DNA of 10,581 nucleotides, taken from assembly GCA_038318235.1 (NCBI GenBank), contig JBBQBY010000227.1, positions 1 through 10,581 of the forward strand, written 5' to 3'. Position 1 is the stretch's first letter. Every line of letters starts with the position of its first letter. Below, in pieces: positions 1-6,239 of this stretch. The DNA comes from JAPLGZ01 sp038318235 (GTDB taxonomy: Bacteria > Chloroflexota > Anaerolineae > Caldilineales > Caldilineaceae). A program made the translations under genes and the position numbers. The notes under the pieces are model-generated. The model was not told where the DNA came from and did no database searches. It saw only the letters and a list, made by a program, of their open reading frames with translations.

Positions 1-41
1 ACGAGATTGATCGGCTTCAAGGTGAGGAATCGGGGGAAAAG

Positions 42-2966
42 TTATAACAAACCTAGTGTGCGCGCCTGCGCAACCGCTTGCGTGCGACTCTGCACGGCGA
101 GTTTGCCATAGATATGTTTGAGATGGGTTTTGACGGTGCCAACTGAGACCACCAACTGTTCGGCAATGGTCGCATTCGAGAGCCCTGCCGCGATCAGGCG
201 CAGGACATCGAGCTCACGGTGGCTTAATGGCTCAACGAGATTTGGGATTTCCGATTTGGGGTTTCCGAGTAGCGCTTTGTGGCCGGTATCGTCTTCGCCA
301 TCGGCACTGGGTGTTGGTTGGCTAGCGAAGGCCGCCACGATTTTAGCCGCATAGCCGGCAAGATTGGCATCCAAAGCTGGCGGCGACCCTGGTGCCGATT
401 GAAGATCGTCAGACGCCAGCCACTGCTTGAGCAACAAACGCATAGGTTCGCCTTCATCGACAAATAGTCGAACATAACCTTCGGGTTCCGCCAGCGCCAG
501 TGCTCGTGTCAACGTGCGTTTAGCCGCGTCTATTTGTCCAGTTGCCCCTAAAGCCAGGGCCTCTAGCATCAGCATTTCCAGCATGCTGCCCAGGCGCTGC
601 GCAACTTCGGCGGCTGGTAGCCATTGTGCAAAGAGCATCAGCACTTCGTCCATCCGGTCTTGGACGAGGAGTACGCGCACGAAAACCAAGGTCTCAAATT
701 CGTGCAGATAGGTGAATTGCGCTTCCTCAGTCAACGAATGGGCATAGTTCTGGGCCCACTGAATGGCTAACTCTGGTTGCCCCAGGCGCAGTTGGATCAA
801 CGCATCGAGTGCCGCCGCGCGCTTCCCATCCAACGCAATCCCGGTTTGCTGGGCCGTATCTTTGGCCAATTGCAGCGCCGCCAGCGTGCCTTCCCGATCA
901 CCCATGGCTTGGCGAATGCGGGCCAGGATACTGAAGCGATGCAGTGGACCATCGATGTAGGTGAGGTCGCTGGGTGGGCTGAGCGCCAAGCCGATTTCGA
1001 CTTGCTGTGCTGCGCCCGCCAGGTTGTTCCACTGATAGAGAATTTCCGCATATCCCACATAGACCAAGCCAACCACCGGCAATGGTTTATTATGCTGGGT
1101 GGCGAAGGCTAACACTTGTTGGTAGCTGGCGGCTGCCACCCGCAGATAGCTTTGCGCCATGTAGGTGCGGGCGGCGTGATAGCGGGCGGCAATCGTCAGA
1201 AAAATATCGTCAGCCGCTATGCCTAATTCGACCACCGCCTGATAGGCTTGGAGTGCTTCCGACAAAGCACCGCTCTTTTGATAGGCCAGGCCAAGTGCAA
1301 AATAGGCATCCCCACGTAAGCGCAAGGCATCCGCAGGGATGAGGGTGAGGCTATACTGGGCCAAATGAATCGCAGCCGGCTCGCCGCGCCGCGCCGCCAA
1401 CATCGCCCGCAGGGCCACCGCCCGACCAAGCAGTGTATTGCGCGCGATTGGCGCGGTCTCTACTGCCGATGCTGTGACTTGGAGCATCGTTTCAACTTGG
1501 CGCAAGCTCGCTTCTGCCGCCTCGATCTGGCCAGTAAAGGCCAGCGCCCAGGCATAGGAAACCCAGAGTGCCGGATGCGCCATCAATGTTGTCTGCGGCA
1601 AAACCTGCACCCAGTTGAGCAGGGTGGTAACTGCGCCTTGGTTCCATGTCGTCGGCCAAATCTGCTCGATCAGTTCCGCCGTACGCGCAAAGTCGGCAGC
1701 GAGGATGGCGTGCCGGATCGCATCAGCAAACAACGCATTGGCCGCATACCACGCGCTGGCCCGCCGGTGCAATGTGGGCAATAAATTTGGTTGGCTTTGC
1801 CGCAGCCGATGTTGCAGCACCTCGGCAAACAGTTGATGATAGCGATACCATTGCCCTTCGTCGTCGAGCGGCACAAGAAACAGGTTTGCGTGATAGAGCT
1901 GCTCCAAAATCGCCTGGCTGTCAAATGGCTGCTGGCCGCTGGTCGCTTGAAGACCGCCATCGTCTACCCCATCCTGCATAAATCGTACATCATCATCGGT
2001 GAATAGATGATCGCACAACGGCCCACACAGTCGTTCAAGAATGGCGGTGCGTAACAGAAATTCCTGCACAGTTTTGGATTGTTGATTGAGCACTTCTTCG
2101 ATCAGGTAGTTAAGAATGTAGCGGTGGCCGCCGGAGAAAGTCTGGAGGAAGCTGGCTTTGTCGTCACGCCCCTGGAGCGAGAGCGCTACCAATTGTAGAC
2201 CGGCAATCCAACCTTCCGTGCGGGCTCCTAACGCCATCACCTCAGTTGTGGATAGCGTTAGACCCATTTGATCGTTCAAAAATGTGGCGGCTTCGTCAGG
2301 AGTAAAACGTAAATCATCGGCGCGGATTTCGGACAATTGATCGCGGGCGCGCCAGCGCGCCAGTGGCAACGGCGGATCGGCTCGCGTCGTGATGATGACA
2401 TGCACGTGGGCGGGCAAGTGATCGATTAAAAAGGTCAGCGCCGCGTGGATCGGGTGCGCGGTGATAACATGATAATCTTCTAGCACAAACACATAGGGGT
2501 GGAGCGGTAGGTTATCCTCACTGGCCAGCAGACTGAGGTCGTTTACCAGGAGCGTGAGGATCGTTTTTGGCGTAGGCACGCCGGCAACGCCACCGGGTGA
2601 TGCCAACAGCGCCATAGCCGTTTCCCCCACCGTGGTTGCGAACTTTTGCAGGCTGGCAATCAAGTAGGTGAGAAACCGCACCGGATCATTGTCGTCTGGA
2701 TCAAGGGCGAGCCAAGCAACATGCTCGCGGCTAGCCCGCGAGCCGGCTTCAACCGCGGCTTGCGGGGCGAGCGCTTGGGGCGAGAATGCTGCCATCCATT
2801 CACTGAGCAAAGTCGATTTACCAAAGCCAGCTGGGGCAGCGATCAACGTGACTTTACTCGTCAGACCCGCCTCGAGTTTGGCCGTCAGACGAGGACGGTG
2901 GACCACCTTCGCTTGTCGAAGGCGTCTAGGGGCATAGAGTTTGGTTTGGAGAATTGGCAAAGACAA
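42..2966 (-). CDS. LAL/MalT-type LuxR-family ATP-binding transcriptional regulator
   Basis: This 974-residue protein has the architecture of the large ATP-binding LuxR (LAL) regulators related to MalT. The N-terminus resembles the family start (TKLYAP followed by RPRL). A Walker A loop, APAGFGKST, lies at about residues 44-52, a Walker B-like YVFVLEDYH at about 158-166, and the STAND-type segment ITTRADPPLPLARWRAR at about 192-208. A long helical TPR-like region spans roughly 400-860. The C-terminus (914-974) is a LuxR helix-turn-helix with LSHRELDVLRLIAAGLSN and the recognition helix around VGTVKTHLKHIY. Such proteins are known to oligomerise on binding ATP and an inducer and then activate transcription; the inducer here is unknown. 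The start is TTG at 2964-2966, with GGTGG 4-5 nt upstream; no better in-frame start was seen. Unusual insertions occur at about residues 62-82, 328-346 and in the linker at 901-909. It is slightly longer than MalT (901 residues). The family assignment is secure. Confidence 0.95.
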   Translation of the reverse strand: MSLPILQTKLYAPRRLRQAKVVHRPRLTAKLEAGLTSKVTLIAAPAGFGKSTLLSEWMAAFSPQALAPQAAVEAGSRASREHVAWLALDPDDNDPVRFLTYLIASLQKFATTVGETAMALLASPGGVAGVPTPKTILTLLVNDLSLLASEDNLPLHPYVFVLEDYHVITAHPIHAALTFLIDHLPAHVHVIITTRADPPLPLARWRARDQLSEIRADDLRFTPDEAATFLNDQMGLTLSTTEVMALGARTEGWIAGLQLVALSLQGRDDKASFLQTFSGGHRYILNYLIEEVLNQQSKTVQEFLLRTAILERLCGPLCDHLFTDDDVRFMQDGVDDGGLQATSGQQPFDSQAILEQLYHANLFLVPLDDEGQWYRYHQLFAEVLQHRLRQSQPNLLPTLHRRASAWYAANALFADAIRHAILAADFARTAELIEQIWPTTWNQGAVTTLLNWVQVLPQTTLMAHPALWVSYAWALAFTGQIEAAEASLRQVETMLQVTASAVETAPIARNTLLGRAVALRAMLAARRGEPAAIHLAQYSLTLIPADALRLRGDAYFALGLAYQKSGALSEALQAYQAVVELGIAADDIFLTIAARYHAARTYMAQSYLRVAAASYQQVLAFATQHNKPLPVVGLVYVGYAEILYQWNNLAGAAQQVEIGLALSPPSDLTYIDGPLHRFSILARIRQAMGDREGTLAALQLAKDTAQQTGIALDGKRAAALDALIQLRLGQPELAIQWAQNYAHSLTEEAQFTYLHEFETLVFVRVLLVQDRMDEVLMLFAQWLPAAEVAQRLGSMLEMLMLEALALGATGQIDAAKRTLTRALALAEPEGYVRLFVDEGEPMRLLLKQWLASDDLQSAPGSPPALDANLAGYAAKIVAAFASQPTPSADGEDDTGHKALLGNPKSEIPNLVEPLSHRELDVLRLIAAGLSNATIAEQLVVSVGTVKTHLKHIYGKLAVQSRTQAVAQARTLGLL

Positions 2967-3017
2967 GAAACCACCTGCGCAAATCAGCAGAATGACGACC
3001 GATGTACCCGATTCATC

Positions 3018-3046
3018 ATTATACCAGCAATCAGCCGACTTGTCTG
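3018..3046 (-). promoter_or_regulatory. Promoter of the LAL regulator gene (extended -10)
   Basis: Read on the minus strand, a perfect TATAAT (3018-3023) is preceded by TGG, giving an extended -10 (TGNTATAAT). Exactly 17 bp upstream lies CAGACA (3041-3046), a 4/6 match to the -35 consensus. Transcription would start near 3011, giving a leader of about 45 nt before the TTG start codon. This is a consensus match only; no transcript data are available. Confidence 0.6.
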
Positions 3047-3053
3047 ATTCGGA

Positions 3054-3208
3054 GACCCTAAAGGGTGTATTTCAGGTTTATAGGGCGAGTTTGGGGCGCG
3101 GGAGCCTCACCCCCCCGCCCCAAACTCCTGAGCCCAAAGCCGCTCAGAAGAGGGGGTGAGGCTCCTTGCTACGCTCGTTTTCCCTAAACCTGAAATACAC
3201 CGGACCCT
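3054..3208. repeat. Nested palindromic intergenic element (REP/MITE-like), possible terminator
   Basis: The outer arms 3064-3080 and 3185-3201 are a perfect 17-bp inverted repeat (GGTGTATTTCAGGTTTA and its complement). Inside are two further perfect inverted repeats: GAGTTTGGGGCG (3087-3098) with 3116-3127 (12 bp), and GGAGCCTCACCCCC (3101-3114) with 3152-3165 (14 bp). The two inner pairs interleave, so both helices can coexist only as a pseudoknot-like fold; otherwise they are alternatives. GACCCT occurs on both sides (3054-3059 and 3203-3208) and could be a target-site duplication, although the outermost few bases do not pair. The element sits between the end of the DUF3494 gene and the promoter of the LAL gene. 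It could end or weaken leftward transcription, but there is no T-run typical of an intrinsic terminator. A dispersed repeat is the preferred reading. Confidence 0.7.
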
Positions 3209-3267
3209 GATGCGAGGGAGTGCTTACTCCAGGCTATCTATAGACAAAATAAATCAAAGTTAATCCA

Positions 3268-4494
3268 TTAGTTGCTGATCAACGGCAAATATAACGTCGA
3301 CGTTGTCGCGCTCGGTTCGTCACTCGGTTGTAAGCCTGTTGGTGGCTCCAACGCCGTTAGCGGCGTCGGTGTCGCTATCGCGGTCAGCACAAGTGTGGCG
3401 GTTGCCGTAGGTGTGGATGTTTGGGTGCCAGTGGGCGATTGTGTACTGGTCGGTAGTGTAGATAGATCCGTCGCGGTTGAGGTTGGTGTGGTGGTCGGCG
3501 GTGTAGATAGATCCGTCGCGGTTGAGGTTGGTGTGGTGGTCGGTGGTGTAGATAGATCCGTCGCGGTTGAGGTTGGTGTGGTGGTCGGTGGCGTAGGTGT
3601 CGCAGTCGCAGTTGACGTCGCTGCCGCAATTGACGTCGCTGTCGTGGTCGGTGTTACTATGGTAGCCGTCACTGTTGGCGTCGGCAAGGTAAGGTTGCAT
3701 AGCATAGAGACATGATTGGTATCCATCGTTACCGCACCATTTTGCGCCAAAGCTCTACCGAGCAGATTTGCATTGTTATTCAAGGTGATACTCATCAGCG
3801 CGAGTATATTTCCTGCAAAGGCCGTGTTTGTACCAAGCGTTGCCGAGCTACCAACCTGCCAGAACACATTGCACTCGGAAGCTCCATTAATCATGAGCAT
3901 AGCGGCGTTGCTGGCTGTTGTGAGCGTGCTCCCGATTTGGAAAATGAAGACGGCATTGGGATCACCCTGGCCGTCGAGGGTGAGCGCGCCAGTCAACTGT
4001 GCCGATGTGCTAAAACAGTAGACGCCTGGTGTAAGCGTGAGTCCACCTAAATCTTGCCCCGTCAAAGTCGTATTGCATGCCTGGCCAGCCAGGTTGTTAT
4101 AGGCTATGGTGACATCTTTCTGCGCCTGCAAGGCAACTGCGTCAGTGGTATGGGTGGTGCCTACGATGGTTCCCGGCGGAAAGCCCGTGACCGCACTCCC
4201 AGGGCTGACCCCCAGATCTCCGGTGACGATGGTCGGGCCGATGTTGGTCACCGTCGAGCCAGCCAAGACGGCAAAACTTGCGGCTACCCCTAGCGTGGGC
4301 GCGACCCCCAACATAGGGCGCGCCCAGGCATTCCCTACCGTGACAAAAAGCAGGGCGGCCATGGTGAATAAAGTCGTTACATAGGCAAGTTGCTGCCTCA
4401 CCCGCGCACCGGCTAAGCGTCCTGGCAACTGTTCAGTTCCAAAGCGTTTGATCTGACGGAACATGGATCCATGTTCCTGGTTATGCCTACTCAT
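3268..4494 (-). CDS. Secreted DUF3494 ice-binding-like protein with Thr/Pro stalk
   Basis: The predicted product is 408 residues. The start chosen is the ATG at 4492-4494, preceded by AGGAAAAGAGAG; an upstream in-frame extension to 4563 lacks a comparable ribosome site. A signal peptide with a long basic n-region and a hydrophobic core at about 38-58 precedes a probable cleavage after AWA. Residues about 74-267 are a DUF3494 domain, recognised from FAVLAGSTVTNIGPTIVTGDLGVSPG, LTPGVYCFSTSAQLTGALTLD, AVFIFQIGSTLTTASNAAM and the end NGAVTMDTNHVSMLC. The family forms a beta-solenoid; several members bind ice, and others act as adhesins or have no known ligand. Four Cys (140, 160, 208, 266) could form disulfides. 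A Thr/Pro/Ser-rich stalk (about 268-395) carries three 15-residue repeats. The protein ends in LYLPLISN; a terminal YLPL motif after such stalks is, from memory, common in secreted Chloroflexota proteins and may be a surface-retention signal. The fold is certain; ice binding itself is inferred. Confidence 0.9.
   Translation of the reverse strand: MSRHNQEHGSMFRQIKRFGTEQLPGRLAGARVRQQLAYVTTLFTMAALLFVTVGNAWARPMLGVAPTLGVAASFAVLAGSTVTNIGPTIVTGDLGVSPGSAVTGFPPGTIVGTTHTTDAVALQAQKDVTIAYNNLAGQACNTTLTGQDLGGLTLTPGVYCFSTSAQLTGALTLDGQGDPNAVFIFQIGSTLTTASNAAMLMINGASECNVFWQVGSSATLGTNTAFAGNILALMSITLNNNANLLGRALAQNGAVTMDTNHVSMLCNLTLPTPTVTATIVTPTTTATSIAAATSTATATPTPPTTTPTSTATDLSTPPTTTPTSTATDLSTPPTTTPTSTATDLSTLPTSTQSPTGTQTSTPTATATLVLTAIATPTPLTALEPPTGLQPSDEPSATTSTLYLPLISN
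3458..3592 (-). repeat. Three 45-bp tandem repeats in the DUF3494 stalk
   Basis: Three consecutive 45-bp units start at 3458, 3503 and 3548. They differ only at single positions near the unit ends (GGCGGT, GGTGGT, GGTGGC on the plus strand). They encode the 15-residue unit TPPTTTPTSTATDLS, at residues 301-345 of the protein. Near-identity at the DNA level suggests recent expansion by slippage or recombination, so copy number may vary between strains. The flanking DNA is also Thr/Pro coding but more diverged. Confidence 0.95.
4458..4477. promoter_or_regulatory. Perfect 20-bp palindrome inside the start of the DUF3494 gene
   Basis: GGAACATGGATCCATGTTCC is a perfect palindrome with no spacer. 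It lies 17-36 nt downstream of the start codon and encodes residues 7-12 and neighbouring bases. As DNA it could be an operator; as RNA it could fold into a stem near the ribosome-binding region and modulate translation. It also contains a second ATG in frame (Met11). Function is unproven and chance cannot be excluded. Confidence 0.35.
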
Positions 4495-4662
4495 GCTCTC
4501 TTTTCCTGTGTTGCTCAAAGTCTTGCTCCTGCATGGTCGTTTGCGTGTCGACCGATTGTACAAATGCTGGCCCTGCTGTGTTGAGATTTATCGTATCGGG
4601 TCGTCTTTCCAAGAAGAATATTTGAGGGTAATTGAAAAGAAAACCAGATTAGCATTTCGTAA

Positions 4663-4706
4663 AGTATACTATCTAGAATGGGACGTGTCGTCCCTCTAAG
4701 GAGGGA
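4663..4706 (-). promoter_or_regulatory. Candidate promoter and operator-like dyads for the DUF3494 gene
   Basis: On the minus strand a -10-like TATACT (4663-4668, 5/6) lies 17 bp downstream of ACGACA (4686-4691, 4/6 match to -35). The putative -35 sits inside a perfect dyad GGGACG-TGT-CGTCCC (4680-4694). A second dyad, TCCCTC-TAAG-GAGGGA (4691-4706), shares bases with the first, so as hairpins only one could form at a time. A protein bound at 4680-4694 would compete with RNA polymerase. If used, the leader would be about 160 nt. This rests on consensus matching alone. Confidence 0.35.
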
Positions 4707-4762
4707 TTGAGCAGCAGATCCGCTAATTTGCGTTATCCTCCTAATGGGGCATTGCCGAGCAG

Positions 4763-4939
4763 ATGAGCTCGACTTTGTACATTTTGCTACTCGACTACAA
4801 TACCCCATTTGGGGTATGTCGGTGGCGTATTTCAGACATCTGCTTTTAGGGCTGATGTCTGAATATTCTAAGCCTGACGACACCCCTACAGAATTCTCTC
4901 TGTGGGCTTCTTAGAAATTTTGTACAAAGTCGAGATGAG
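4763..4939. mobile_element. MITE-like element with 14-bp terminal inverted repeats and 5-bp target duplication
   Basis: The ends CTCGACTTTGTACA (4768-4781) and its exact reverse complement (4921-4934) define a 167-bp unit. It is bounded directly on both sides by ATGAG (4763-4767 and 4935-4939), the expected signature of a 5-bp target-site duplication. There is no room for a transposase, so this is a non-autonomous element. It contains two internal hairpins: ATACCCC-ATTT-GGGGTAT (4800-4817) and TTCAGACATC paired across a 13-nt loop with GATGTCTGAA (4831-4863). A 5-bp duplication fits several DDE transposase families; I cannot assign a parent from memory. Confidence 0.7.
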
Positions 4940-5114
4940 AGACGCAGTGGAAATAACTGATATATTTTCGACTACCGCATCCGCTTTGCAATTAGACAAT
5001 AGATTACCAATTTATACGTTTTACCGCAGCCAGGGTACTCGTTCGTAGTGCGGGTGGAATGACCGATGAGGGGTAGGAATTGGGGAGGCTGATCGTTTAC
5101 AACTTTTACAGGGA

Positions 5115-6131
5115 TCAACCAACGTACCCAGCCAGATCCGGCGCAAATTTCGCGATCTGCTCGCGCAGCCGCAACAGCGCCAAGTCCTTAGCTTTTGCCT
5201 CTAACATGATGTCGAACGGGCGCAGTTGATGGGTGCGGGCGCTACGCAATAGATCGATAAAGTCGAATGGGTCAATAAAGTCGCTGTGCTGATTTGGCAT
5301 GGGCATTTGTAAATATCGCTGGCCACGCCGGTAAAGTTCGCGCAGCGCCGTGCGTGAACTGCTAAAATGAATTTTCGGTTGCTGCTCCACCGGCCAGGTG
5401 GCCAGGGTCAAGGCCAGCGCATTGACCAAAGGGTGGCCTGACAAATTCAGACAACGATGGTGCAGCGTATCTAACACCAGGCGCAGATCGGTGCGCCGGT
5501 GCAGCCAGAGAATATCTTGTAACGCATAATGGCGGTCATCATTTTCTAGCACGAGCCGCACGCGTGTGGTCGCCGGTAAGGCTGCGAAGTTACGGACAAA
5601 ACGCTCACGGCTGGCAAGCTTATCTTCATAGACGCCGCCCACATGCACCACAATCACCGCTTCCGCCCCCAAGCCCATCGCATCCAGCAGCGTAGCCGCC
5701 ACGGTTAATTCCTGACTGGAACGTTCGACGCGCGCTTGATCGGGGCTGCTCAATTGGATGTAATGGGCGGGATGCATGCTCAAGCGCAGCGAATATTGGC
5801 GCGCCAGATCGCCGATGGCGGCCAATTCAGTCGTACACTCGTCAATTTGGCGGTGAAAGGCTGGCAAATCGGGATGGGTTAAATACGGGGCTAATTGGCC
5901 GGCCAGCCGGTAGAAATGAATATCGTGACGGTGCAGATATTCAAAAATGTCGCGCAGATAGGCGAGGCTGACACTCAAATGCGGCTGATTCTGCCAGCGC
6001 CGGCTGTCATGCGAACGCAACGACTCACCGATCACTTTGACCGGCAACCCGAGACGATAGAAATGCGGAGTGGGGAGTGCGGAATAAAAAAGTGCGGCGT
6101 GCGGAATGGTCGGGGGAGATTGGCGCGTCAT
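5115..6131 (-). CDS. uvsE: UV-damage endonuclease (UVDE/UvsE family)
   Basis: The product is 338 residues when started at the ATG 6129-6131, which follows TAGGAAAA by about 9 nt. An upstream extension would only run antisense-like through the neighbouring gene. UvsE nicks DNA 5' to UV photoproducts and other lesions, starting alternative excision repair. The TIM-barrel metal and catalytic residues of the family appear in order: THP (H86), MHP (H120), VVHVGG (H163), LVLENDD (E196), LVLDTLH (D221, H224), KIH (K253, H255) and MLEAK (E311). LRSHDSRRWQNQPHLSVSLAYL (split near residues 38-59) matches the bacterial subfamily resembling actinobacterial enzymes. Residues 8-20 are encoded by an inverted repeat and are unlikely to be part of the fold. 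The positions equivalent to Tyr6 and Gln104 of the Thermus enzyme appear to be Leu29 and His123. It is the last gene of a probable three-gene operon. Confidence 0.93.
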   Translation of the reverse strand: MTRQSPPTIPHAALFYSALPTPHFYRLGLPVKVIGESLRSHDSRRWQNQPHLSVSLAYLRDIFEYLHRHDIHFYRLAGQLAPYLTHPDLPAFHRQIDECTTELAAIGDLARQYSLRLSMHPAHYIQLSSPDQARVERSSQELTVAATLLDAMGLGAEAVIVVHVGGVYEDKLASRERFVRNFAALPATTRVRLVLENDDRHYALQDILWLHRRTDLRLVLDTLHHRCLNLSGHPLVNALALTLATWPVEQQPKIHFSSSRTALRELYRRGQRYLQMPMPNQHSDFIDPFDFIDLLRSARTHQLRPFDIMLEAKAKDLALLRLREQIAKFAPDLAGYVG

Positions 6132-6239
6132 TGATTCATATTTTCCTACCGTGACATATGATTGAATTCGGCGGCAGTAAAGGTCAAGGGCAAATTGTCG
6201 ATACCATTCCGCACGCCGCACTTTTTTATTCCGCACTCC
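6074..6239. repeat. Perfect 37-bp inverted repeat spanning the DUF2071-uvsE junction
   Basis: Positions 6074-6110 and 6203-6239 are exact reverse complements over 37 bp. They are built of short GTGCGGAAT/GGAGTGCGG-like units, with a 92-bp spacer. The right arm contains the stop codon (6226-6228) and last codons of the DUF2071 gene; the left arm encodes residues 8-20 of UvsE. The uvsE ribosome site and start codon lie in the spacer, so in the mRNA they would sit in the loop of a very long stem. No clear target-site duplication was found. The composition resembles small dispersed GCGGAAT-type repeats that, from memory, occur in many environmental genomes. Confidence 0.9.
6158..6187 (-). promoter_or_regulatory. 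Possible uvsE promoter within the inverted-repeat spacer
   Basis: On the minus strand TTGACC (6182-6187, 5/6 to the -35 consensus) is followed after 18 bp by AATCAT (6158-6163, 4/6 to -10). Transcription would begin near 6151, about 20 nt before the uvsE start codon. If real, it would give uvsE its own promoter in addition to read-through from the DUF2071 gene. Confidence 0.3.

Larger units (their letters stand above)
4495..5114. other. 620-bp intergenic region upstream of the DUF3494 gene
   Basis: No convincing protein gene is present between the DUF3494 start and the uvsE stop. The part nearest the DUF3494 gene (4495-4710) holds its ribosome site, a candidate promoter and two adjacent dyads. 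The middle (4763-4939) is a MITE-like element. The segment 4940-5114 shows no feature I can support; a weak imperfect inverted repeat around the uvsE stop (5087-5094 with 5113-5120) has no T-run and is not called a terminator. One open frame on the minus strand (4515-4883) has no recognisable protein character. Confidence 0.7.

Noticed and set aside
3458..3592. Tandem repeats considered as a CRISPR array
   Set aside because: The units are contiguous with no spacers, are in frame and encode a surface-protein stalk; no cas genes are present.
3272..3715. Plus-strand open frame rich in Val and Gly opposite the DUF3494 stalk
   Set aside because: It is the complement of the Thr/Pro repeat coding region; the minus-strand gene has a signal peptide, a known domain and a ribosome site.
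4515..4883. Open frame of 122 codons on the minus strand upstream of the DUF3494 gene
   Set aside because: No recognisable domain, biased toward Ser/Arg without a protein-like pattern, overlaps both the MITE-like element and the candidate promoter, and runs through the start of the DUF3494 gene in another frame.
5087..5120. Possible terminator after uvsE (GGCTGATC with GATCAACC)
   Set aside because: Imperfect 8-bp stem with an 18-nt loop, overlapping the stop codon and without a T-run.
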